A DNA stretch of 64,000 nt from Hyphomicrobiales bacterium (GTDB lineage Bacteria; Pseudomonadota; Alphaproteobacteria; Rhizobiales; Rhizobiaceae): positions 16,132-80,131 of the forward strand of contig NVRK02000007.1 of the NCBI GenBank assembly GCA_002400845.2, given 5' to 3'. Below the pieces are notes generated by a model. That model ran no database searches. It was given only the letters and a program-made list of their open reading frames with translations, and was not told where the DNA came from. Shown here one piece after another: positions 28,233 to 37,981 of the stretch (position 1 is the first letter of the stretch; each line of letters begins with the position of its first letter). Both the position numbers and the translations under genes were made by a program.

Positions 28233-29177
28233 ATGTTTCGTATTTGCTTGGGTTTAATACTTCATGTTGTTTTAATAGGCGCAGCATTTGCAGAGGCGAA
28301 TGCCGAACAACTAATCAAAGATAAAAGTTGGTCAGCGACTTGGATACCTTATTACGCTACGATTAATCAGGATGCTACTAAGGGTAGTTTGGCGACAACA
28401 ACTACAATTAATTCCCAGAGTTTTAGAATTGAAAAGCGAATTAATTCTGTATTTGACATTGGCATTGATCTGACCTTCGAACAATCAAATCAAGTTGCCA
28501 ATAAAAAGCTGTCAGGATTTGGAACTAAGGCAAGCTTGGGCCAAGACAGTTATGAGGCCAATGTCTTTGGTCGCACAAAGGTAGGCGTAATATCTCTCGA
28601 ATCCCATGTGCGTTTTGGTCGTGACAACTATAAACTCTTGCGTCCAGATTTGTTGACTGGGCTTGTTGGCCAATCTAAATCCAGCGGGTATCATTTCGGA
28701 TCATATGTTGAAGCGAGTGCTACGATCCCGCTCAATGAATATTTCTTTGTACGCCCAGTTGTTGATTTCGATTATGAATATCTATCCGTAAATTCCTTTT
28801 CTGAAACTGGAGCTGGACCTGGCAACATAACATTTAGCCGTGTTGAAGATCGCCGTGCAATTGGCCAAGTTGGCATTGCTCTTGGTGCAAAATGGGATAT
28901 GTCAGACGCAAGCTCACTAACAGTATTTGTTAATACCAAATACAGACGCAATTTTTTAACTGGACCAATTAGTACCAATGCTGTGCAGCCACGAGGTCTT
29001 GGATATCTAGGAAAACAGACATTATCGAACGGACAGGAAAAAGAAGGCCTTATTCTGGACGTCGGTACAATGTTGTCCAAAAACAATGGTATGCAAATCT
29101 GGGCGGTTTATCGTGGTCAATATTTCCCAAGTTCCACTAGGCATGGCCTGAGCGGACAGTTGAAAATTTCATTTTAG
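28233..29177 (+). CDS. Outer-membrane beta-barrel protein (autotransporter-barrel-like)
   Basis: A 314-aa secreted protein. The signal peptide (MFRICLGLILHVVLIGAAFA, cut before EANAE) leads into alternating polar/hydrophobic strands with many aromatic residues (SFRIEKRINSVFDIGIDLTF; SGYHFGSYVEASATIPLN; YFFVRPVVDFDYEYLSVN). It ends GLSGQLKISF, with the C-terminal Phe that the Bam machinery recognises. Size and strand pattern suggest a 12-strand barrel without passenger, resembling the C-terminal barrel of the decayed gene at 33.6-35.3 kb. ATG 28233 is preferred over TTG 28215 because GGGGG lies upstream and the signal peptide then has a normal length. Function is unknown. Confidence 0.75.
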   Translation: MFRICLGLILHVVLIGAAFAEANAEQLIKDKSWSATWIPYYATINQDATKGSLATTTTINSQSFRIEKRINSVFDIGIDLTFEQSNQVANKKLSGFGTKASLGQDSYEANVFGRTKVGVISLESHVRFGRDNYKLLRPDLLTGLVGQSKSSGYHFGSYVEASATIPLNEYFFVRPVVDFDYEYLSVNSFSETGAGPGNITFSRVEDRRAIGQVGIALGAKWDMSDASSLTVFVNTKYRRNFLTGPISTNAVQPRGLGYLGKQTLSNGQEKEGLILDVGTMLSKNNGMQIWAVYRGQYFPSSTRHGLSGQLKISF

Positions 29178-29255
29178 TGCGCCCTTTAGTTTAAGCGTTC
29201 AAGATCATTCAACTAGGGCAGAATAGCCCGATAGTCTTGGTAATAATAATTAGGA

Positions 29256-29924
29256 CTAAAAATCCTCAGGCTGAATAAGATTAAAGTTAATGGCGATTGC
29301 AACTGCTTCAGAACGGTTTGAAACATCAAGTTTTCGCAAAATTGCACTAACATGATAACGCGCAGTAGAAACTGATACGCCCAACATTTCAGCTATTTCT
29401 GGATTGGTAAAACCCTTTGACATAAAGGCCAGTACCTTTTTTTGTTGATTTCCAAACAGGGCGAATTCTTCAACTGCCTTTGATTTAAGTTCACTCTCGT
29501 TTTGTTTATAAGTGGCTTCAAGCAACCCATCTGGAATGAGTATTTCTCCGCTGAATATACGACGAATAGAACTAGTCAGATTGGCGGCAGAAATATCCTT
29601 AATAAGGTAGCCGCACGCACCGGCATCAATCATACCTTCTACAATATCTCTATTTGCAAACGTGCTGAGGCCTATAATACGAACACTTTGATGATGCTCT
29701 ACAATTAATTGAGTGGCCAGTTTACCACTCATGCCTTCCATTTTGACATCCATTAAAATGATGTCCGGTTTGAGTTTTTTGCTTAGAAAAACAGCTTCTT
29801 CACCATTTTCGGCTTCGCCAACAACTTCCATGTCTGGCACTTCGCCAAGGACCAGTGCCAACCCCTTTCTCACAACCATATGGTCGTCGACCAATAAAAT
29901 GCGAATTATTTTACTCTGTGTCAT
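29256..29924 (-). CDS. NarL/LuxR-type response regulator
   Basis: A 222-aa DNA-binding regulator. The receiver domain has VDDH near the start, phospho-acceptor Asp in IILMDVKMEGMSG (about residue 58) and conserved Lys in GYLIKD. A LuxR-type helix-turn-helix follows (ALFGNQQKKVLAFMSKGFTNPEIAEMLGVSVSTARYHV). Its start overlaps the end of the sensor kinase gene by 14 bases, so the two are co-translated partners. Targets cannot be seen directly; nearby cell-surface genes are candidates. Confidence 0.92.
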   Translation of the reverse strand: MTQSKIIRILLVDDHMVVRKGLALVLGEVPDMEVVGEAENGEEAVFLSKKLKPDIILMDVKMEGMSGKLATQLIVEHHQSVRIIGLSTFANRDIVEGMIDAGACGYLIKDISAANLTSSIRRIFSGEILIPDGLLEATYKQNESELKSKAVEEFALFGNQQKKVLAFMSKGFTNPEIAEMLGVSVSTARYHVSAILRKLDVSNRSEAVAIAINFNLIQPEDF

Positions 29925-32364
29925 TGCTAATCCATATCGCTGTTACAACCGTACCTTTGGCCAAATCACTTGTTACCTCAAGTTTCCCGCCAATCTTGCT
30001 CATACGGTCTTTCATAATTAACAGCCCCAAACTGCCAGTTACAACATTATCCGGGGCAAAACCGCACCCATTGTCTGAGATAGACAACGATGCATGATTG
30101 GGTTGACAAATGAAGCAGACTTCAACATTTTTCGCAGTTGAATGTTTAGAAATGTTAGTCAGACATTCCTGTGCTATTCTATAAAATGTATGCTGAATGT
30201 AATCAGGTAAAATAATATTGGATTCAATTTCCAGAATAACAGAAATAGCTTCACTGCGTTCAGTCTCCTTGACTAATTCTTCAAGTGATTTTCTTAAAGA
30301 GTAAGCAGACAGTTTATGCGAACGCCATTCCAAAAGCAGTTGCCGCATTTCGGCGAGGGCATCTTTATTGAGATTCTTTAGGTCACCTAGCGCCAATAAG
30401 GCCCGATCAGGATCTTTCTGTAACAATGCAGGTACGGAATCAGCAATAAGGTTTGCTGAAAAAAGTGTTTGGCTCACTGTGTCATGTAATTCATTAGAGA
30501 GATGGTTTCTTTCCTCAAGGCGAGCGTTTCTATCAGCATACTCACTTACCTCAGCAGTTCTTGTGGCGACCTTATCTTCTAACGTTTGGATTAACTCATT
30601 TTGTGCCATAGCCATCTCGTTAAAGGATGAGGCCAAATATCCAATTTCATCCCGATAAGAAATTTTTATGGGAGTTGCCAGCTTGCCATCAAGAATTTTT
30701 TGCACACCTTGAATGAGGTTTTGCAATGGTTTATCCAAACTGACAGTGAAGAATCGCGGAAAAATAATCAGAATTGCCAAGCTGGACAGAAGAATGAAAA
30801 TGGCTATCGGCTCATAGATTTTATTGAGATAATTAAGAAGCCCGAGGCGTTTATATTCAACAATCCCTTCGCCCAATGCTGCTTTATACGGAAGACCAGA
30901 AGCAAACTGTAATTCTTTGATGCGTCTTTCATAAAATGCTGGCACAATTCCTGTTATTAAGGGCGCGACATTAGCATGATAAAAATCCGTTAGTGGCTTT
31001 TCTGGGAAATCGGCAAAGACCATATCGATCACACCATTTGGATATAGTTTCAACTGGAAACTGTATTTATCCTTTGGAGAAAAGACAGAGACAACATTAC
31101 GCCATGTAACAGTTACTTTACCTACCTCTTTCTTAATGAACATACCAGATTGGAACTGCTCACCGATCGTTTTATCTAAATGTTTTTCATATTTTTGCAA
31201 TTCGGCAGTGATGAGGAAGATGGTGGGTTGGGGGCCAAATTGATGTTGAATATTACGCCATCGAGGCAATTGGTTAAAGCCAATAATTCCACCATTGTGA
31301 GGGTAGATATTGGAATAATTTTTGCCAAAAAAGGGAAAGTCAAAAGGCATTTGAACAGGAGTATCATCTACTTGAATGCGATCACCAAAGTTCAAATCAA
31401 ATTGATAAGGAGTACGCGCCACGCTGTAGCTTCCATTCTTCTCCAGCTTAAATCTGATTGCAGTTTTCTCTGCCAACCGATGTTTGTCTTCATAGGCATC
31501 CATATAGACCGATCCGACCAACCAAGCCGTCCCGCTAATTAACGTAAGAACAACGGCGAGGGTTACGCCTACGAGTTTTATTTTGAAAGAAGAATGCTCC
31601 GGAATGTAGTTCAAATAGACTAACGCGAAACTGGCAAGAGTGAATAAGAAAAACCAACAATTTAGTATTTCTGCCAGTCTCCAGTCGATGAGACCAAAAC
31701 TTCTACCAACCAAGGTCAGTCCCATAACAAGCGGCACAAGCAACAAATAAAAAAAGGCTCGCGCTGCTGCTGCATCATGGCTTAACTGGGTCGGAGGCCA
31801 GATTATTGCCAACAAAGCTGGGCCAATCGATTTCAGCCACGACTTTTGTCTCTCGTACGACAGGGCGGTTATCAAGCGATCCATAAAAAAAATGTGGGCA
31901 ACAAAAAACCCCATGCCGATGGGGATAAATATCCAGGCTTCACGATATTCAACCACGCCATCTTGCAACAACTGATGCCGGGCAAGCGCGACATAAATCT
32001 CAATACCGATTTGTACTAAAAATACAGTCCCAAGAAACAAGTTTCCAAAAGACAGTGCTTGTTGCTTACGTTGAAAGTTGAATGAAAATAATATAAAGCC
32101 AGCCAAAGCGCAAACAGCTGGAACGCTAATCCATGGCATCGCGTAATTGGCATAATAGGGATGTAATGAATAGGGTAAAAATTGTAGTAATATTCCTAGA
32201 AATGCACTGACAAAAGTGATGAAAAGAAAAAAATCGGTGCGACTTACTTTCTTCTTCCACAAAGATGAAAAAAACCGAAAGGTAAAGTAAATCGCTATTA
32301 ACGAAGCCAATATGATTTCAATAAGCATATTGATCGAAATTGGATTCCAGAACAAATAGGACAT
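29911..32364 (-). CDS. NarL-type sensor histidine kinase with multi-helix N-terminus and extracytoplasmic beta-rich domain
   Basis: About 817 aa from ATG 32364 (MSYLFWNPISIN), which follows GGGGAG by about ten bases; the track's TTG start at 32433 has no clear ribosome site. Roughly eight N-terminal membrane helices are followed by a ~220-residue extracytoplasmic region containing MPFDFPFFGKNYSNIYPHNGG and VTVTWRNVVSVF...KDKYSFQLKLYPNGVIDM, which resembles nidogen-like beta-sandwich modules. Then come another membrane helix, a HAMP region (LDGKLATPIKISYRDEIG), a coiled coil, the HisKA_3 H-box ERNHLSNELHDTVSQTLFSANL and an HATPase with ECLTNISKHS and SDNGCGF. It phosphorylates the overlapping regulator. 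The signal is unknown. Confidence 0.88.
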   Translation of the reverse strand: MSYLFWNPISINMLIEIILASLIAIYFTFRFFSSLWKKKVSRTDFFLFITFVSAFLGILLQFLPYSLHPYYANYAMPWISVPAVCALAGFILFSFNFQRKQQALSFGNLFLGTVFLVQIGIEIYVALARHQLLQDGVVEYREAWIFIPIGMGFFVAHIFFMDRLITALSYERQKSWLKSIGPALLAIIWPPTQLSHDAAAARAFFYLLLVPLVMGLTLVGRSFGLIDWRLAEILNCWFFLFTLASFALVYLNYIPEHSSFKIKLVGVTLAVVLTLISGTAWLVGSVYMDAYEDKHRLAEKTAIRFKLEKNGSYSVARTPYQFDLNFGDRIQVDDTPVQMPFDFPFFGKNYSNIYPHNGGIIGFNQLPRWRNIQHQFGPQPTIFLITAELQKYEKHLDKTIGEQFQSGMFIKKEVGKVTVTWRNVVSVFSPKDKYSFQLKLYPNGVIDMVFADFPEKPLTDFYHANVAPLITGIVPAFYERRIKELQFASGLPYKAALGEGIVEYKRLGLLNYLNKIYEPIAIFILLSSLAILIIFPRFFTVSLDKPLQNLIQGVQKILDGKLATPIKISYRDEIGYLASSFNEMAMAQNELIQTLEDKVATRTAEVSEYADRNARLEERNHLSNELHDTVSQTLFSANLIADSVPALLQKDPDRALLALGDLKNLNKDALAEMRQLLLEWRSHKLSAYSLRKSLEELVKETERSEAISVILEIESNIILPDYIQHTFYRIAQECLTNISKHSTAKNVEVCFICQPNHASLSISDNGCGFAPDNVVTGSLGLLIMKDRMSKIGGKLEVTSDLAKGTVVTAIWISNDTE

Positions 32365-32792
32365 GTTCTCAGCACTCCCCAATACTGCATGTTTGGATAC
32401 ATCTGCTATCATTACAGATATATATCCAATCAAATACTACTTACAAAACACAATGATTAATTGCGTACGTGAATAATTGTGCGTGTCATCTTGCGTGGAA
32501 TTATAGAATGCGCCCCACAACTCCCCAACTATAATTTCCAAGTAAGCGGCACAAAACTCTCATTATCAATCAATTGGCTAAGAAACAAGCAGTTGCCCCT
32601 AGTCAGATGACTAGGGGTGGCTACTCATTTGGCTAGTTCTTATTGCGCGTATTAATAGTTATTGTATCTTCGAGTAACTGTAAAGTTGTGTGCTGGGTGT
32701 GCAGTTATTTGAAGTTTACTCCAAGTATAACTCACCAATACGATGTTACGTGGGAAATTTAGAGAATTTATTACAAACAAAAGGGATTTATT
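32365..32792. other. Divergent intergenic region between the kinase and PAN-protein genes
   Basis: About 430 bases holding both divergent promoters. The only strong structure is the palindrome at 32596-32617, annotated separately. No ORF with a ribosome binding site is seen. Confidence 0.5.
32596..32617. promoter_or_regulatory. Perfect 10-bp inverted repeat, possible operator
   Basis: CCCCTAGTCA-GA-TGACTAGGGG: ten-base arms with a two-base spacer, lying about 230 bases from the kinase start and 175 bases before the PAN-protein gene. There is no T-run after it on either strand and the spacer is too short for a typical terminator loop, so a dimeric regulator site is the better guess. Confidence 0.5.
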
Positions 32793-33341
32793 ATGGGAAA
32801 GTTTGGTCTAATTGGAACTGTTTTATGTGGTGTTGCGCTTACGGCAACAGGGGCATATGCGGCTGATATAAAGATATCAAAAAGCGATGGCTCGTGCCCG
32901 AGCAACTACAGATTGATGGAATATGCAGAGATCAGCCTTTCTGGCAAGCACGATAAGAAAAAGGGTGACCTAACCGTTATAGGACTAGAAGTTTGTGAAA
33001 AAGCTGGTCAATGGGATATCCTTCGCTTGTCTGGTGGCGGCTCGTTCGGTGGACCAGGCTATAAATGTCATCACTTCACAAAGGATACGAGGACCTTTGG
33101 CGGTTCGGTGTGTATTAAAGGTGATTGGAATCCGAAGCAAGATCGTGCCGGTGGTGATCTTGGGATTTTACTAAATCCGCGTCCAACCAACGTAGCGCAG
33201 TGTGAAGAAGCCTGTTTCAAAAACTCAAGTTGCGATTCGTGGACCTTTGAAACAAATCCGGGCGGAGCATGCCATCTTAAACGCGGAACACCAGGTTTGA
33301 GTGCAAATGCAAACCTCATCTCTGGAACTACTGGGCGCTGA
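32793..33341 (+). CDS. Secreted PAN/Apple-domain protein
   Basis: A 182-aa exported protein. The signal peptide MGKFGLIGTVLCGVALTATGAYA is cut before ADIKIS. The mature protein has many cysteines. The C-terminal ~50 residues (VAQCEEACFKNSSCDSWTFETNPGGACHLKRG) follow the PAN pattern CxxxCxxxxxCxxWTF...CxLK common in alphaproteobacterial secreted proteins, usually thought to bind protein or carbohydrate. The central region (ISLSGKHDKKKGDLTVIGLEVC; FGGPGYKCHHFTKD) I do not recognise. AAAGGGA lies about eight bases before the ATG. It stands alone, with a possible hairpin after it. Confidence 0.75.
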   Translation: MGKFGLIGTVLCGVALTATGAYAADIKISKSDGSCPSNYRLMEYAEISLSGKHDKKKGDLTVIGLEVCEKAGQWDILRLSGGGSFGGPGYKCHHFTKDTRTFGGSVCIKGDWNPKQDRAGGDLGILLNPRPTNVAQCEEACFKNSSCDSWTFETNPGGACHLKRGTPGLSANANLISGTTGR

Positions 33342-33357
33342 TAAACAAATTAAATGG

Positions 33358-33398
33358 TGGAGCCTGTGGCGAATCTCGTTGATTAACCAGAGGCTTCA
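33358..33398 (+). terminator. Hairpin after the PAN-protein gene
   Basis: TGGAGCCT pairs with AGGCTTCA (one wobble), extended by a few inner pairs. It lies 17 bases after the stop but lacks a T-run, so termination is uncertain. Confidence 0.4.
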
Positions 33399-33618
33399 TC
33401 AGTCAAATTCTATCCAACCAGTGGAATTTAATTAACATAATCCCACCGTTCAAAATTCGACAGAATAGTTCTTCTTAAAAAGTACCTCATTGGCACTGGC
33501 GGGAGGGTCGTTAGAGAAAAGACTACTTAAAACTGTTTGTTGATATCTATATTTAGCAAACACAAAACAATAATGTTGGGGATTGTAAGTTATGAAATTT
33601 AATTGTGTGGAAATTTTA

Positions 33619-35278
33619 ATGAAAACCAAATTTATTTTGGTGTTTATCGGCCAATCTTTAACTTCAATTCCCAAAGCCCATGCTTTTGAGGAACTGTATA
33701 TTTAGAAAATCCTAGCGCGAATGAGCCAAAAGGATATTTTTTTATTCAATAGTCTAATTCTACTACACTGAAATATGCTAGTGTAGCTTTAGATGTAAAC
33801 TCCAGTTCCTTATTAGCGGGTGGTGCGATTTGGCATAATTCCAAAATACATTTGCAATATCCGTCCATAACCGCTGTTGGAATCGAAACTGGTTGTGGCT
33901 ATTTCGATGTCACCATATTAGAGCAAAGAGGTGCAGATTCCGCATCAATTTCAGCCCAAGACTATATGGGCGTTCGTTTCACAGCACGTGCAACCGTAAA
34001 TGGCCCGCTTTATGAAATTGAAATCGGCATTTCTGGAGTAACAGATACTGTTATCATCGCAACAACAAAATCACCAGCCCCCACAATTACTAGCAAAGTA
34101 ACGGTTGAAACAACCAAAGAAACAGTTCGAAAATTCCTTCAAAATCGTTCAACCCATATATTGAACAGCCAACCAAGTTTAATTGAAAAAATTGTTGGGC
34201 AGAGTAATGGAGCAGGTGGCCCATTAGGATTGTTGCAAATTAATGGTAACGAACATGCACAAAAGTATTTCTTTTCAACGTCACGTTCGAAAATCTTAAC
34301 TGCGAAAAAAACCACACATCGTTAAATCGAGAAATTACATCACAAGCCTTGGGTAACTCTGAAATTAATAATTACAATGCCGAGAATACAAATATTCTCG
34401 GATTTCAACGAACCAATCAAACCAATAATCAAACGAACAATGAAGCTTTACATAATTTAGAAGGCAATGACGGTACTGAGAGTACAAACCTTCAAAACCA
34501 AAGTCTTGCTGGTTCGTGGGGTATATGGACAGAAATTTATGGTTCACGCTCTAACAATGGGGATGCAAAAAGCTCACTTTGGGCTGGGTATGTTGGCATG
34601 CATTATTTTGTGAGCGATCAAAATATCATTGGCCTTATTGGTCAATTTGATTGGTCTGACCAAACTGATTCTTCTAATGGCTCTAAAGTCGATGGTAGAG
34701 GCTGGATGATCGGCCCCTATATTGCGGGTAAATTTGAAGATCAAACACTCTACTACGAAGCAAGCATTCGCTATGGTCGTTCTGAAAATAACATATCCCC
34801 AATTGGAACTTTCACAGATAAATTTGAAACTGAGCGCCTAATGTTGTCCAGAAAATTAACGGGTGAATACAAACATGATACTGTTACAGTGCGCCCAGAA
34901 ATTGGTTTAACTTGGTATAAAGAATCTCAAAAGTCGTACACAGATAGCCTGAACCACAAAATACCAGAGCAGGTAATCTCTACTGGAGAGTTTCGGTTCG
35001 GCCCAGTATTTTCCAAACAAGTGAAACTTGATAATGGCAATATTATCACACCAAACTTTGGCATTAGCGGCGTTTATAATTTCGATGTTAGAAACAATAA
35101 TACGTCGAAGGGAACATCAACTAATACGGATGAACTTCGCGCGCGCTTTACAGTAGGGGTTAAAACTACCAATGCCATGGGCTGGAGCCTATCTGCCGCT
35201 AGTTTCTACGACGGCGTAGGCATTGATGATTACTATTCGTATGGTGGCTCAATCAAATTGACGGTGCCATTGAACTAG
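33619..35278 (+). pseudogene. Decayed autotransporter-like gene (signal peptide, fragmentary passenger, intact barrel)
   Basis: Three frames must be joined to read one protein. The signal peptide MKTKFILVFIGQSLTSIPKAHA starts at 33619 and soon meets TAG at about 33703. A one-base shift there continues as LENPSANEPKGYFFIQ, stopped by TAG at 33750-33752, then reads on in frame as SNSTTLKYASVALDVNSSSL into the 157-aa ORF. That ORF ends at 34325, while an extra base at the A7 tract 34305-34311 would fuse it to the third frame (HTSLNREITSQALGNSE) and the 309-aa ORF. The last part (GSWGIWTEIYGSRSN...YSYGGSIKLTVPLN) is an autotransporter-type beta-barrel. The junction segment with LLQINGNEHAQKYFFSTSRSKI is the usual sequence just before such barrels in Rhizobiales (remembered). 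With three lesions, a non-functional gene is most likely. Confidence 0.75.
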
Positions 35279-35554
35279 GGCGAGAAATTACGACGAGCGG
35301 TGATGTTTAAATATATGCCGCCGCCATCACCCAATGTTAGCCTATTTATTCAGTTAGCCGCCAACCATAGTTTTCATAACGATACTAACCAAATTCATAA
35401 GCGACATTGCAGTTTACGGTAAACACTACTAACTTTCAACAAACATAAAATACTTATTATACAACGGCTTGTAGACACAACTTAAAGAACTACGGACGAT
35501 AGCAACACCTATTTAAGCACGCGCGCTCAGCAATATTGAATGCAATTCATCAAA

Positions 35555-36469
35555 CTATTCCTCAAAAAACAATCTAATGTTTTCAACAAACTTAGCTGTA
35601 GCGACGGGTAGAGTTCTATATCTTAACTGACCAATAAATACTTTTACCAACGCAACTTCTTTTAAATCAAGCGGTACGTAGCAAACGTTCTCTTTTAAGT
35701 CTCTTGAGTTTATAAAAAACGGAACCGTAAATCCTATGCCATCACCTTCGCTTATTATCTGTTGAATTAAATGAAGATCATTGGATTCAATGATTGGACT
35801 AATTTTGATTCTTTTTTTACTACTTGCAGTTTCAAGCGCTTCACGAAGCCCATTACCACGCATAGGTAATAGTATGTCATATTCTAGGCATTCTGTTAAA
35901 CGTAGCGAAGTCCGATTAGACAAAACATGATCGGTTCTTATTACGGCGTGAATTTGTTGTCCTATATTTAATATTTCGTGAAATTCGCTTGTATTATTGG
36001 GTTCAAGACTCATCGCCAAGTCGCAAGTTTGAGATGTGAGAGCATTTTCGACTTCAGAGCGTTCAATTACTTGTATTTCGAATGTCACACCAGGAAATTC
36101 TGAACGATATTTTCGAACTTGTAATGGTAATAAATACCTTGCAATTTCTGGCGTTGCGGCAATTCTAATATGCCCCAAACGCATGCCTTTAAGATCAGCA
36201 ATTTGAGACCTTACACGTTCTAAATCTGCAATCTGACTTCTGATATGTTGAACAAATAATTCGCCAGCACTGTTAAGTCGAACGCCTTTAGAATTGCGCT
36301 CAAACAAATCAACACCTAACTCTTCTTCAAGAGCGATAATCCTTCGATTTAATGCAGAGGGTGTAATAGAAACAGTCTTCGCCGCAGCGCGAATTGACCG
36401 CGTTCGGGCAACGGCATCAACATATTTCAAGCTCAAAAGGTGTCTCAAGGTAAGTCTTTCGTGGTGCAT
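35555..36469 (-). CDS. LysR-family transcriptional regulator
   Basis: A 304-aa regulator. The N-terminal winged HTH reads LTLRHLLSLKYVDAVARTRSIRAAAKTVSITPSALNRRIIALEEELGVDLFERNSKGVRLNSAGE, followed by the effector-binding domain (IRIAATPEIARYLLPLQVRKYRSEFPGV). It is transcribed divergently from urtA with 191 bases between starts, the usual arrangement for a LysR protein that controls its neighbour, so it may regulate urea uptake. That link is inference from position. The ORF is intact. Confidence 0.9.
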   Translation of the reverse strand: MHHERLTLRHLLSLKYVDAVARTRSIRAAAKTVSITPSALNRRIIALEEELGVDLFERNSKGVRLNSAGELFVQHIRSQIADLERVRSQIADLKGMRLGHIRIAATPEIARYLLPLQVRKYRSEFPGVTFEIQVIERSEVENALTSQTCDLAMSLEPNNTSEFHEILNIGQQIHAVIRTDHVLSNRTSLRLTECLEYDILLPMRGNGLREALETASSKKRIKISPIIESNDLHLIQQIISEGDGIGFTVPFFINSRDLKENVCYVPLDLKEVALVKVFIGQLRYRTLPVATAKFVENIRLFFEE

Positions 36470-36660
36470 TTATTGCACCACTGTATATATATTTTAACAG
36501 CATACAACAACGCAATTTCTTATTAGCGTATTTTTAGTTGGGTGCGGCGTGATGTAAATTGCTATAATTAGCAGGGGTATAACTTCATCATGTTGCGCTT
36601 CATATAATTAACTCAACTAGCCTTGAGTAATGAAATTAATTATACGCAAAGGTTGAATAA

Positions 36661-37950
36661 ATGACTAAGAAAGCAAACCCACACTTAACAGCATTGGCTG
36701 CTATAAGTATGATTACTGTATCTGCCACAATGGCAATGGCTGCAGATACTATAAAAATTGGTGTACTACACTCATTATCAGGAACGATGGCGATTTCTGA
36801 AACGACACTTAAAGACACAGTAGAACTACTTATAGATCAACAAAATGCAAAAGGCGGTTTACTCGGCAAGCAATTAGAAGCAGTTGTCGTTGATCCAGCT
36901 TCTGACTGGCCACTATTCGCTGAAAAAGCCCGCGAACTTCTGACAGTATCAAAAGTTGATGTGATCTTCGGATCATGGACGAGTGTGAGTCGTAAATCTG
37001 CACTTCCAGTTCTTGAAGAACTGAATGGTTTAATGTTCTACCCGGTTCAATACGAAGGTGAAGAATCTTCTAAAAACGTTTTCTACACTGGCGCAGCGCC
37101 AAATCAACAAGCCATACCTGCAACTGATTATTTTTTAGAAGAATTAGGCGTAGAGAAATTTGCTCTTCTTGGAACAGATTATGTTTATCCACGTACGACA
37201 AACAAAATCCTTGAGCAGTACCTAAAAGATAAAGGTATTGACGCGAGCGATATTTTTGTAAACTACACACCATTTGGTCATTCAGATTGGTCAAAAATTG
37301 TTGCAGATGTTGTTGCCTTGGGAGCAGATGGCAAAAAGGTTGGCGTTATTTCAACAATCAATGGTGATGCAAACATTGGTTTTTACAAAGAACTAGCAGC
37401 AGCTGGAATTTCTGCGGATGACATTCCTGTTATTGCATTTTCTGTTGGTGAAGAAGAGCTTTCTGGTTTAGACACATCAAACCTAGTTGGACACCTTGCC
37501 GCTTGGAATTATTTCCAATCAGCAGAATCTCCTGCAAATGCTAAATTCATCAAAACTTGGAAAGCACGTATGGGCGATAAGCGCGTAACGAACGATCCAA
37601 TGGAAGCGCATTACATTGGCTTCAATATGTGGGTAAATGCTGTGACAGCAGCTGGCACAACGGATGTGGATAAAGTTCGTACCGCAATGTACGGCCAAAA
37701 ATTCCCAAACCTTACTGGCGGCACAGCAGAAATGCTAACCAACCACCACCTTTCAAAACCTGTTCTAATTGGCGAAATCCAAGCAGATGGTCAATTTGAT
37801 ATTATCAGCCAAACTGAGCCAGTAAATGGTGATGCTTGGACTGACTTCTTAGCCGAATCTAAAGTGCTGAAGTCAGATTGGAAAGATCTGAAATGTGGTA
37901 TGTACAACACAGAAACTAAATCTTGTGTGCAAATCAAATCTAACTACTAG
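36661..37950 (+). CDS. urtA: Urea ABC transporter substrate-binding protein
   Basis: UrtA is the periplasmic urea receptor of the high-affinity urea importer. The 429-aa product has a signal peptide ending near AMAADTIKIG and the strongly conserved UrtA segments GVLHSLSGTMAISETTLKD, ASDWPLFAEKARELL, VIFGSWTSVSRKSALPVLEELNGLMFYPVQYEGEE and YTGAAPNQQAIPA. The SWTSVSRKS and FYPVQYEGEE stretches separate UrtA from the amide- and amino-acid-binding relatives. It is the first gene of a complete urtABCDE operon and is followed by a hairpin before urtB. Confidence 0.95.
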   Translation: MTKKANPHLTALAAISMITVSATMAMAADTIKIGVLHSLSGTMAISETTLKDTVELLIDQQNAKGGLLGKQLEAVVVDPASDWPLFAEKARELLTVSKVDVIFGSWTSVSRKSALPVLEELNGLMFYPVQYEGEESSKNVFYTGAAPNQQAIPATDYFLEELGVEKFALLGTDYVYPRTTNKILEQYLKDKGIDASDIFVNYTPFGHSDWSKIVADVVALGADGKKVGVISTINGDANIGFYKELAAAGISADDIPVIAFSVGEEELSGLDTSNLVGHLAAWNYFQSAESPANAKFIKTWKARMGDKRVTNDPMEAHYIGFNMWVNAVTAAGTTDVDKVRTAMYGQKFPNLTGGTAEMLTNHHLSKPVLIGEIQADGQFDIISQTEPVNGDAWTDFLAESKVLKSDWKDLKCGMYNTETKSCVQIKSNY

Positions 37951-37981
37951 ATTTAAACTAGTATTTCTTAGATACTAAAAG

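Noticed and set aside
34305-34311. A7 tract as a live phase-variation switch
   Set aside because: One added base would join the two main ORFs, but the gene also has an upstream frameshift and a TAG, so simple phase variation would not restore it.
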